64,000 nucleotides of DNA, taken from Tomocerus qinae. Its lineage: Eukaryota; Arthropoda; Collembola; Entomobryomorpha; Tomoceridae. The notes under the pieces were generated by a model. That model was given only the letters and a program-made list of their open reading frames with translations. It did no database searches and was not told the DNA's origin. Made by a program: the position numbers and the translations under genes. The DNA lies in NCBI GenBank assembly GCA_020055645.1, contig JAECZT010000006.1, positions 124,001 to 188,000 on the forward strand. Reading direction: 5' to 3'. This document shows, in pieces, positions 51,591-63,087 of the stretch (positions are counted from its first letter, which is position 1; every line of letters begins with the position of its first letter).

Positions 51591-52970
51591 TTTTGGTCTC
51601 CTCGTACAAGCTCAAAAAAATGATTTTTTGCAAGTGTTTTTTTAAATAAACGTTATATTACTAAGGTTTTTGGTCTCCTCGTACAAGCTCAAAAAAATGA
51701 TTTTTTTCAAGTGGTTCTCTAAATAGACGTTATATTACTAAGGTTTTTGGTCTCCTCGTACAAGCTCAAAAAAATGATTTTTTTCAAGTGGTTCTCTAAA
51801 TAGACGTTATATTACTAAGGTTTTTGGTCTCCTCGTACAAGCTGAAAAAAATGATTTTTTTAAAGTGTCTAGTCTTCATTAATGTTATATTACTAAGGTT
51901 TTTGGTCTCCTCGTACAAGCTCAAAAAAATGATTTTTTTCAAGTGGTTCTCTAAATAGACGTTATATTACTAAGGTTTTTGGTCTCCTCGTACAAGCTCA
52001 AAAAATGATTTTTTTCAAGTGGTTCTCTAAATAGACGTTATATTACTAAGGTTTTTGGTCTCCTCGTACAAGCTCAAAAAAATGATTTTTTTCAAGTGGT
52101 TCTCTAAATAGACGTTATATTACTAAGGTTTTTGGTCTCCTCGTACAAGCTCAAAAAAATGATTTTTTTAAAGTGTCTAGTCTTCATTAATGTTATATTA
52201 CTAAGGTTTTTGGTCTCCTCGTACAAGCTCAAAAAAATGATTTTTTCCAAGTGGTTCTCTAAATAGACGTTATATTACTAAGGTTTTTGGTCTCCTCGTA
52301 CAAGCTCAAAAAAATGATTTTTTCAAGTGTCTAGCCTTCATTAATGTTATATTACTAATGTTTTTGGTCTCCTCGTACAAGCTCAAAAAAATGATTTTTT
52401 CCAAGTGGTTCTCTAAATAGACGTTATATTACTAAGGTTTTTGGTCTCCTCGTACAAGCTCAAAAAAATGATTTTTTTCAAGTGTCTAGCCTTCATTAAT
52501 GTTATATTACTAATGTTTTTGGTCTCCTCGTACAAGCTCAAAAAAATGATTTTTTTCAAGTGGTTCTCTAAATAGACGTTATATTACTAAGGTTTTTGGT
52601 CTCCTCGTACAAGCTCAAAAAAATGATTTTTTTCAAGTGGTTCTCTACAGCTACGTTATATTACTAAGGTTTTTGGTCTCCTCGTACAAGCTCAAAAAAA
52701 TGATTTTTTTCAAGTGTCTAGTCTTCATTAATGTTATATTACTAATGTTTTTGGTCTCCTCGTACAAGCTCAAAAAAATGATTTTTTCCAAGTGGTTCTC
52801 TAAATAGACGTTATATTACTAAGGTTTTTGGTCTCCTCGTACAAGCTCAAAAAAATGATTTTTTCCAAGTGGTTCTCTAAATAGACGTTATATTACTAAG
52901 GTTTTTGGTCTCCTCGTACAAGCTCAAAAAAATGATTTTTTTCAAGTGTCTAGCCTTCATTAATGTTATA
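51591..52970 (+). repeat. Higher-order repeat copy, 18 monomers (1380 bp)
   Basis: It starts with a T-rich cassette unit (GCAAGTG then TTTTTTTAAATAAAC) and ends with G just before TTAGTAATG. Near its end is the rare CTCTACAGCTACG variant (52650), which is shared only with 54269 and 47391. Unit order: D-like, B, B, A, B, B, B, A, B, G, B, G, B, B, A, B, B, G. Confidence 0.75.
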
Positions 52971-54589
52971 TTAGTAATGTTTTTGGTCTCCTCATACAAG
53001 CTCAAAAAATTGATTTTTTTCAATTGTTTTTTTAAATAAACGTTATATTACTAAGGTTTTTGGTCTCCTCGTACAAGCTCAAAAAATGATTTTTTTCAAG
53101 TGGTTCTCTAAATAGACGTTATATTACTAAGGTTTTTGGTCTCCTCGTACAAGCTCAAAAAAATGATTTTTTTCAAGTGGTTCTCTAAATAGACGTTATA
53201 TTACTAAGGTTTTTGGTCTCCTCGTACAAGCTCAAAAAATGATTTTTTTCAAGTGTCTAGTCTTCATTAATGTTATATTACTAATGTTTTTGGTCTCCTC
53301 GTACAAGCTCAAAAAAATGATTTTTTTCAAGTGGTTCTCTAAATAGACGTTATATTACTAAGGTTTTTGGTCTCCTCGTACAAGCTCAAAAAAATGATTT
53401 TTTTCAAGTGGTTCTCTAAATAGACGTTATATTACTAAGGTTTTTGGTCTCCTCGTACAAGCTCAAAAAAATGATTTTTTCCAAGTGGTTCTTTAAATAG
53501 ACGTTATATTACTAAGGTTTTTGGTCTCCTCGTACAAGCTCAAAAAAATGATTTTTTTCAAGTGGTTCTCTAAATAGACGTTATATTACTAAGGTTTTTG
53601 GTCTCCTCGTACAAGCTCAAAAAAATGATTTTTTTCAAGTGTCTAGTCTAAATAGACGTTATATTACTAAGGTTTTTGGTCTCCTCGTACAAGCTCAAAA
53701 AAATGATTTTTTTCAAGTGGTTCTCTAAATAGACGTTATATTACTAAGGTTTTTGGTCTCCTCGTACAAGCTCAAAAAATGATTTTTTTAAAGTGTCTAG
53801 TCTTCATTAATGTAATATTACTAAGGTTTTTGGTCTCCTCGTACAAGCTCAAAAAAATGATTTTTTCCAAGTGGTTCTCTAAATAGACGTTATATTACTA
53901 AGGTTTTTGGTCTCCTCGTACAAGCTCAAAAAAATGATTTTTTTCAAGTGTCTAGTCTTCATTAATGTTATATTACTAATGTTTTTGGTCTCCTCGTACA
54001 AGCTCAAAAAATGATTTTTTACAAGTGGTTCCTAAATAGACGTTATATTACTAAGGTTTTTGGTCTCCTCGTACAAGCTCAAAAAAATGATTTTTTTCAA
54101 GTGTCTAGCCTTCATTAATGTTATATTACTAATGTTTTTGGTCTCCTCGTACAAGCTCAAAAAAATGATTTTTTTCAAGTGGTTCTCTAAATAGACGTTA
54201 TATTACTAAGGTTTTTGGTCTCCTCGTACAAGCTCAAAAAAATGATTTTTTTCAAGTGGTTCTCTACAGCTACGTTATATTACTAAGGTTTTTGGTCTCC
54301 TCGTACAAGCTCAAAAAAATGATTTTTTTCAAGTGTCTAGTCTTCATTAATGTTATATTACTAATGTTTTTGGTCTCCTCGTACAAGCTCAAAAAAATGA
54401 TTTTTTCCAAGTGGTTCTCTAAATAGACGTTATATTACTAAGGTTTTTGGTCTCCTCGTACAAGCTCAAAAAAATGATTTTTTCCAAGTGGTTCTCTAAA
54501 TAGACGTTATATTACTAAGGTTTTTGGTCTCCTCGTACAAGCTCAAAAAAATGATTTTTTTCAAGTGTCTAGCCTTCATTAATATTATA
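52971..54589 (+). repeat. Higher-order repeat copy, 21 monomers (1619 bp)
   Basis: It begins with TTAGTAATG and a core reading CTCATACAAG (the conserved CpG lost), then a D unit. It has about three extra B-type units compared with its neighbours, includes the A/B chimera at 53586, and carries CTCTACAGCTACG at 54269, exactly 1619 bp after the same variant in the previous copy. Its last unit has ATTAATATTATATTAGTAAT at the boundary. Confidence 0.78.
53586..53663 (+). repeat. Chimeric A/B monomer, 78 bp
   Basis: The cassette reads TCTAGTCTAAATAGAC: TCTAGTCT of type A followed by AAATAGAC of type B. The common TCT gives the likely exchange point. This shows directly that recombination can resolve inside the otherwise discrete cassette. 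Confidence 0.85.
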
Positions 54590-55982
54590 TTAGTAATGTT
54601 TTTGGTCTCCTCATACAAGCTCAAAAAATTGATTTTTTTCAATTGTTTTTTTAAATAAACGTTATATTACTAAGGTTTTTGGTCTCCTCGTACAAGCTCA
54701 AAAAAATGATTTTTTTCAAGCGGTTCTCTAAATAGACGTTATATTACTAAGGTTTTTGGTCTCCTCGTACAAGCTCAAAAAAATGATTTTTTTCAAGTGT
54801 CTAGCCTTCATTAATGTTATATTACTAAGGTTTTTGGTCTCCTCGTACAAGCTCAAAAAAATGATTTTTTTCAAGTGTCTAGTCTTCATTAATGTTATAT
54901 TACTAAGGTTTTTGGTCTCCTCGTACAAGCTCAAAAAAATGATTTTTTCAAGTGGTTCTCTAAATAGACGTTATATTACTAAGGTTTTTGGTCTCCTCGT
55001 ACAAGCTCAAAAAAATGATTTTTTTCAAGTGGTTCTCTACATAGACGTTATATTACTAAGGTTTTTGGTCTCCTCGTACAAGCTCAAAAAAATGATTTTT
55101 TTCAAGTGTCTAGCCTTCATTAATGTTATATTACTAAGGTTTTTGGTCTCCTCGTACAAGCTCAAAAAAATGATTTTTTTCAAGTGTCTAGTCTTCATTA
55201 ATGTTATATTACTAAGGTTTTTGGTCTCCTCGTACAAGCTCAAAAAAATGATTTTTTCCAAGTGGTTCTCTAAATAGACGTTATATTACTAAGGTTTTTG
55301 GTCTCCTCGTACAAGCTCAAAAAAATGATTTTTTTCAAGTGTCTAGCCTTCATTAATGTTATATTACTAATGTTTTTGGTCTCCTCGTACAAGCTCAAAA
55401 AAATGATTTTTTCCAAGTGGTTCTCTAAATAGACGTTATATTACTAAGGTTTTTGGTCTCCTCGTACAAGCTCAAAAAAATGATTTTTTTCAAGTGTCTA
55501 GCCTTCATTAATGTTATATTACTAATGTTTTTGGTCTCCTCGTACAAGCTCAAAAAAATGATTTTTTTCAAGTGGTTCTCTAAATAGACGTTATATTACT
55601 AAGGTTTTTGGTCTCCTCGTACAAGCTCAAAAAAATGATTTTTTTCAAGTGGTTCTCTACATAGACGTTATATTACTAAGGTTTTTGGTCTCCTCGTACA
55701 AGCTCAAAAAAATGATTTTTTTCAAGTGTCTAGTCTTCATTAATGTTATATTACTAATGTTTTTGGTCTCCTCGTACAAGCTCAAAAAAATGATTTTTTC
55801 CAAGTGGTTCTCTAAATAGACGTTATATTACTAAGGTTTTTGGTCTCCTCGTACAAGCTCAAAAAAATGATTTTTTCCAAGTGGTTCTCTAAATAGACGT
55901 TATATTACTAAGGTTTTTGGTCTCCTCGTACAAGCTCAAAAAAATGATTTTTTTCAAGTGTCTAGCCTTCATTAATATTATA
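54590..55982 (+). repeat. Higher-order repeat copy, 18 monomers (1393 bp)
   Basis: It begins with TTAGTAATG, CTCATACAAG, a D unit and a B unit reading CAAGCGGTTC. These four private variants recur together 1393 bp downstream at 55983, proving recent tandem duplication. It has CTCTACATAGAC where the previous copies have CTCTACAGCTAC. Unit order ends G, B(CC), G, B, B, A, B(CC), B(CC), G. Confidence 0.8.
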
Positions 55983-56753
55983 TTAGTAATGTTTTTGGTC
56001 TCCTCATACAAGCTCAAAAAATTGATTTTTTTCAATTGTTTTTTTAAATAAACGTTATATTACTAAGGTTTTTGGTCTCCTCGTACAAGCTCAAAAAAAT
56101 GATTTTTTTCAAGCGGTTCTCTAAATAGACGTTATATTACTAAGGTTTTTGGTCTCCTCGTACAAGCTCAAAAAAATGATTTTTTCAAGTGTCTAGCCTT
56201 CATTAATGTTATATTACTAATGTTTTTGGTCTCCTCGTACAAGCTCAAAAAAATGATTTTTTTCAAGTGTCTAGTCTTCATTAATGTTATATTACTAAGG
56301 TTTTTGGTCTCCTCGTACAAGCTCAAAAAAATGATTTTTTCCAAGTGGTTCTCTAAATAGACGTTATATTACTAAGGTTTTTGGTCTCCTCGTACAAGCT
56401 CAAAAAAATGATTTTTTTCATGTGTCTAGCCTTCATTAATGTTATATTACTAATGTTTTTGGTCTCCTCGTACAAGCTCAAAAAAATGATTTTTTCCAAG
56501 TGGTTCTCTAAATAGACGTTATATTACTAAGGTTTTTGGTCTCCTCGTACAAGCTCAAAAAAATGATTTTTTTCAAGTGGTTCTCTACATAGACGTTATA
56601 TTACTAAGGTTTTTGGTCTCCTCGTACAAGCTCAAAAAAATGATTTTTTTCAAGTGTCTAGTCTTCATTAATGTTATATTACTAATGTTTTTGGTCTCCT
56701 CGTACAAGCTCAAAAAAATGATTTTTTCCAAGTGGTTCTCTAAATAGACGTTA
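55983..56753 (+). repeat. Higher-order repeat copy, truncated (10 monomers)
   Basis: It has the same start as the 54590 copy (TTAGTAATG, CTCATACAAG, D unit, CAAGCGGTTC) but reaches a T-rich cassette unit after about 771 bp instead of 1393. The G unit at about 56.42 kb has CATGTG for CAAGTG. The series of higher-order copies ends here; downstream units follow a different order. Confidence 0.7.
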
Positions 56754-59700
56754 TATTACTAAGGTTTTTGGTCTCCTCGTACAAGCTCAAAAAAATGATT
56801 TTTTTCAAGTGTTTTTTTAAATAAACGTTATATTACTAAGGTTTTTGGTCTCCTCGTACAAGCTCAAAAAAATGAAGTTTTTCAAGTGTCTAGTCTTCAT
56901 TAATGTTATGTTACTAATGTTTTTGGTCTCCTCGTACAAGCTCAAAAAAATGATTTTTTCCAAGTGGTTGTCTAAATAGACGTTATATTACTAAGGTTTT
57001 TGGTCTCCTCGTACAAGCTCAAAAAAATGATTTTTTTCAAGTGGTTCTCTAAATAGACGTTATATTACTAAGGTTTTTGGTCTCCTCGTACAAGCTCAAA
57101 AAAATGATTTTTTTAAAGTGTCTAGTCTTCATTAATGTTATATTACTAAGGTTTTTGGTCTCCTCGTACAAGCTCAAAAAAATGATTTTTTCCAAGTGGT
57201 TCTCTAAATAGACGTTATATTACTAAGGTTTTTGGTCTCCTCGTACAAGCTCAAAAAAATGATTTTTTTCAAGTGTCTAGCCTTCATTAATGTTATATTA
57301 CTAAGGTTTTTGGTCTCCTCGTACAAGCTCAAAAAAATGATTTTTTCCAAGTGGTTCTCTAAATAGACGTTATATTACTAAGGTTTTTGGTCTCCTCGTA
57401 CAAGCTCAAAAAAATGATTTTTTTCAAGTGTCTAGTCTTCATTAATGTTATATTACTAAGGTTTTTGGTCTCCTCGTACAAGCTCAAAAAAATGATTTTT
57501 TTCAAGTGTCTAGTCTTCATTAATGTTATATTACTAATGTTTTTGGTCTCCTCGTACAAGCTCAAAAAAATGATTTTTTCCAAGTGTTTCTTTAAATAAA
57601 CGTTATATTACTAAGGTTTTTGGTCTCCTCGTACAAGCTCAAAAAATGATTTTTTTCAAGTGTCTAGTCTTCATTAATGTTATATTACTAAGGTTTTTGG
57701 TCTCCTCGTACAAGCTCAAAAAAATGATTTTTTTCAAGTGTCTAACCTTAATGAATGTTATATTACTAAGGTTTTTGGTCTCCTCGTACAAGCTCAAAAA
57801 AATGATTTTTTTCAAGTGTCTAGTCTTTATTAATGTTATATTACTAAGGTTTTTGGTCTCCTCGTACAAGCTCAAAAAAATGATTTTTTTCAAGTGTCTA
57901 GTCTTCATTAATGTTATATTACTAAGGTTTTTGGTCTCCTCGTACAAGCTCAAAAAATGATTTTTTTAAAGTGTCTAGTCTTCATTAATGTTATATTACT
58001 AAGGTTTTTGGTCTCCTCGTACAAGCTCAAAAAATGATTTTTTCCAAGTGGTTCTCTAAATAGACGTTATATTACTAAGGTTTTTGGTCTCCTCGTACAA
58101 GCTCAAAAAAATGATTTTTTTCAAGTGTCTAGTCTTCATTAATGTTATATTACTAATGTTTTTGGTCTCCTCGTACAAGCTCAAAAAAATGATTTTTTCC
58201 AAGTGGTTCTCTAAATAGACGTTATATTACTAAGGTTTTTGGTCTCCTCGTACAAGCTCAAAAAAATGATTTTTTTCAAGTGTCTAGCCTTCATTAATGT
58301 TATATTACTAATGTTTTTGGTCTCCTCGTACAAGCTCAAAAAAATGATTTTTTTCAAGTGTCTAGTCTTCATTAATGTTATATTACTAAGGTTTTTGGTC
58401 TCCTCGTACAAGCTCAAAAAAATGATTTTTTTCAAGTGTCTAGTCTTCATTAATGTTATATTACTAAGGTTTTTGGTCTCCTCGTACAAGCTCAAAAAAA
58501 TGATTTTTTTCAAGTGTCTAGTCTTCATTAATGTTATATTACTAAGGTTTTTGGTCTCCTCGTACAAGCTCAAAAAATGATTTTTTTCAAGTGGTTCTAT
58601 AAATAGACGTTATATTACTAAGGTTTTTGGTCTCCTCGTACAAGCTCAAAAAAATGATTTTTTTCAAGTGTCTAGTCTTCATTAATGTTATATTACTAAG
58701 GTTTTTGGTCTCCTCGTACAAGCTCAAAAAAATGATTTTTTTCAAGTGTCTAGCCTTCATTAATGTTATATTACTAATGTTTTTGGTCTCCTCGTACAAG
58801 CTCAAAAAATTGATTTTTTTCAATTGTTTTTTTAAATAAACGTTATATTACTAAGGTTTTTGGTCTCCTCGTACAAGCTCAAAAAAATGATTTTTTTCAA
58901 GTGTCTAGCCTTCATTAATGTTATATTACTAATGTTTTTGGTCTCCTCGTACAAGCTCAAAAAAATGATTTTTTTCAAGTGGTTCTCTAAATAGACGTTA
59001 TATTACTAAGGTTTTTGGTCTCCTCGTACAAGCTCAAAAAAATGATTTTTTTCAAGTGGTTGTCTAAATAGACGTTATATTACTAAGGTTTTTGGTCTCC
59101 TCGTACAAGCTCAAAAAAATGATTTTTTTCAAGTGGTTCTCTAAATAGACGTTATATTACTAAGGTTTTTGGTCTCCTCGTACAAGCTCAAAAAAATGAT
59201 TTTTTTCAAGTGTCTAGTCTTCATTAATGTTATATTACTAAGGTTTTTGGTCTCCTCGTACAAGCTCAAAAAATGATTTTTTTCAAGTGTCTAGTCTTTA
59301 TTAATGTTATATTACTAAGGTTTTTGGTCTCCTCGTACAAGCTCAAAAAAATGATTTTTTTCAAGTGTCTAGCCTTCATTAATGTTATATTACTAAGGTT
59401 TTTGGTCTCCTCGTACAAGCTCAAAAAAATGATTTTTTTCAAGTGTCTAGTCTTCATTAATGTTATATTACTAAGGTTTTTGGTCTCCTCGTACAAGCTC
59501 AAAAAAATGATTTTTTTCAAGTGTCTAGTCTTCATTAATGTTATATTACTAAGGTTTTTGGTCTCCTCGTACAAGCTCAAAAAATGATTTTTTTAAAGTG
59601 TTTCTCTAAATAAACGTTATATAACTAAGGTTTTTGGTCTCCTCGTACAAGCTCAAAAAAATGATTTTTTTCAAGTGTCTAGCCTTCATTAATGTTATAT

Positions 59701-59759
59701 TACTAATGTTTTTGGTCTCCTCGTACAAGCTCAAAAAATGATTTTTTTCAAGTGGTTCT

Positions 59760-60670
59760 CTAAATAGACGTTATATTACTAAGGTTTTTGGTCTCCTCGT
59801 ACAAGCTCAAAAAAATGATTTTTTTCAAGTGTCTAGTCTTCATTAATGTTATATAACTAAGGTTTGTGGTCTCCTCGTACAAGCTCAAAAAAATGATTTT
59901 TTTCAAGTGTCTAACCTTAATGAATGTTATATTACTAATGTTTTTGGTCTCCTCGTACAAGCTCAAAAAAATGATTTTTTTCAAGTGTGTGGTCTTTATT
60001 AATGTTATATTACTAAGGTTTGTGGTCTCCTCGTACAAGCCCAAAAAAATGATTTTTTTCAAGTGTCTAGCCTTCATTAATGTTATATTACTAATGTTAT
60101 TGGTCTCCTCGTACAAGCTCAAAAAAATGATTTTTTCCAAGTGGTTCTCTAAATAGACGTTATATTACTAAGGTTTTTGGTCTCCTCGTACAAGCTCAAA
60201 AAAATGATTTTTTTAAAGTGTCTAGTCTTCATTAATGTTATATTACTAATGTTTTTGGTCTCCTCGTAGAAGCTCAAAAAATTGAATTTTTTCAATTGTT
60301 TTTTTAAATAAACGTTATATTACTAATGTTTTTGGTCTCCTCGTACAAGCTCAAAAAAATGATTTTTTTCAAGTGTGTGGTCTTTATTAATGTTATATTA
60401 CTAAGGTTTTTGGGCTCCTCGTACAGGCTCAAAAAAATGATTTTTTTAAAGTGTCTAGTCTTTATTAATGTTATATTACTAAGGTTTTTGGGCTCCTCGT
60501 ACAAGCTCAAAAAATGATTTTTTTTAAAGTGTTTCTCTAAATAAACGTTATATAACTAAGGTTTATGGTCTCCTCGTACAAGCTCAAAAAAATGATTTTT
60601 TTCAAGTGTCTAGTCTTCATTAATGTTATATTACTAAGGTTTTTGGGCTCCTCGTACAAGCTCAAAAAAA
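59760..60670 (+). repeat. Duplicated block, copy 1 (offset about 3.33 kb)
   Basis: About 12 monomers match 63088-64000 almost base for base: TATAACTAAGGTTTGTGG, TAACCTTAATGAAT, V, an AAGCCCAAAA core, ATGTTATTGG, B(CC), TAAAGTG A unit, CTCGTAGAAG with TTGAATTTT, D, V, GGGCTCCTCGTACAGGCTC, a second GGGCTCC, TAAAGTG C unit. The first half also occurs at 48.32-48.71 kb, 11445 bp upstream. Private change: TTTATGG after the C unit. Confidence 0.85.
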
Positions 60671-63087
60671 TGATTTTTTTCAAGTGTCTAGCCTTCATTA
60701 ATGTTATATTACTAATGTTTTTGGTCTCCTCGTACAAGCTCAAAAAAATGATTTTTTTCAAGTGGTTCTCTAAATAGACGTTATATTACTAAGGTTTTTG
60801 GTCTCCTCGTACAAGCTCAAAAAATGATTTTTTTCAAGTGTCTAGTCTTTATCAATGTTATATTACTAAGGTTTTTGGTCTCCTCGTACAAGCTCAAAAA
60901 AATGATTTTTTTCAAGTGTCTAGTCTTCATTAATGTTATATTACTAAGGTTTTTGGTCTCCTCGTACAAGCTCAAAAAAATGATTTTTTCCAAGTGGTTC
61001 TCTAAATAGACGTTATATTACTAAGGTTTTTGGTCTCCTCGTACAAGCTCAAAAAAATGATTTTTTTCAAGTGGTTCTCTAAATAGACGTTATATTACTA
61101 AGGTTTTTGGTCTCCTCGTACAAGCTCAAAAAATGATTTTTTCCAAGTGGTTGTCTAAATAGACGTTATATTACTAAGGTTTTTGGTCTCCTCGTACAAG
61201 CTCAAAAAAATGATTTTTTTCAAGTGGTTCTCTAAATAGACGTTATATTACTAAGGTTTTTGGTCTCCTCGTACAAGCTCAAAAAAATGATTTTTTTAAA
61301 GTGTCTAGTCTTCATTAATGTTATATTACTAAGGTTTTTGGTCTCCTCGTACAAGCTCAAAAAAATGATTTTTTCCAAGTGGTTCTCTAAATAGACGTTA
61401 TATTACTAAGGTTTTTGGTCTCCTCGTACAAGCTCAAAAAAATGATTTTTTTCAAGTGTCTAGCCTTCATTAATGTTATATTACTAATGTTTTTGGTCTC
61501 CTCGTACAAGCTCAAAAAAATGATTTTTTCCAAGTGGTTCTCTAAATAGACGTTATATTACTAAGGTTTTTGGTCTCCTCGTACAAGCTCAAAAAAATGA
61601 TTTTTTTCAAGTGTCTAGTCTTCATTAATGTTATATTACTAATGTTTTTGGTCTCCTCGTACAAGCTCAAAAAATGATTTTTTTCAAGTGTCTAGTCTTC
61701 ATTAATGTTATATTACTAAGGTTTTTGGTCTCCTCGTACAAGCTCAAAAAATGATTTTTTTCAAGTGTCTAGTCTTCATTAATGTTATATTACTAAGGTT
61801 TTTGGTCTCCTCGTACAAGCTCAAAAAAATGATTTTTTTCAAGTGTCTAGTCTTCATTAATGTTATATTACTAATGTTTTTGGTCTCCTCGTACAAGCTC
61901 AAAAAAATGATTTTTTTCAAGTGTCTAGTCTTCATTAATGTTATATTACTAAGGTTTTTGGTCTCCTCGTACAAGCTCAAAAAAATGATTTTTTCCAAGT
62001 GGTTCTCTAAATAGACGTTATATTACTAAGGTTTTTGGTCTCCTCGTACAAGCTCAAAAAATGATTTTTTTCAAGTGTCTAGTCTTCATTAATGTTATAT
62101 TACTAATGTTTTTGGTCTCCTCGTACAAGCTCAAAAAATTGATTTTTTTCAATTGTTTTTTTAAATAAACGTTATATTACTAAGGTTTTTGGTCTCCTCG
62201 TACAAGCTCAAAAAAATGATTTTTTCCAAGTGGTTCTCTAAATAGACGTTATATTACTAAGGTTTTTGGTCTCCTCGTACAAGCTCAAAAAAATGATTTT
62301 TTCAAGTGGTTCTCTAAATAGACGTTATATTACTAAGGTTTTTGGTCTCCTCGTACAAGCTCAAAAAAATGATTTTTTTCAAGTGGTTGTCTAAATAGAC
62401 GTTATATTACTAAGGTTTTTGGTCTCCTCGTACAAGCTCAAAAAAATGATTTTTTTCAAGTGGTTCTCTAAATAGACGTTATATTACTAAGGTTTTTGGT
62501 CTCCTCGTACAAGCTCAAAAAATGATTTTTTTAAAGTGTCTAGTCTTCATTAATGTTATATTACTAAGGTTTTTGGTCTCCTCGTACAAGCTCAAAAAAA
62601 TGATTTTTTCCAAGTGGTTCTCTAAATAGACGTTATATTACTAAGGTTTTTGGTCTCCTCGTACAAGCTCAAAAAAATGATTTTTTTCAAGTGTCTAGCC
62701 TTCATTAATGTTATATTACTAATGTTTTTGGTCTCCTCGTACAAGCTCAAAAAAATGATTTTTTCCAAGTGGTTCTCTAAATAGACGTTATATTACTAAG
62801 GTTTTTGGTCTCCTCGTACAAGCTCAAAAAAATGATTTTTTTCAAGTGTCTAGTCTTCATTAATGTTATATTACTAAGGTTTTTGGTCTCCTCGTACAAG
62901 CTCAAAAAAATGATTTTTTTCAAGTGTCTAGTCTTCATTAATGTTATATTACTAAGGTTTTTGGTCTCCTCGTACAAGCTCAAAAAAATGATTTTTTTCA
63001 AGTGTCTAGCCTTCATTAATGTTATATTACTAATGTTTTTGGTCTCCTCGTACAAGCTCAAAAAAATGATTTTTTTCAAGTGGTTCT

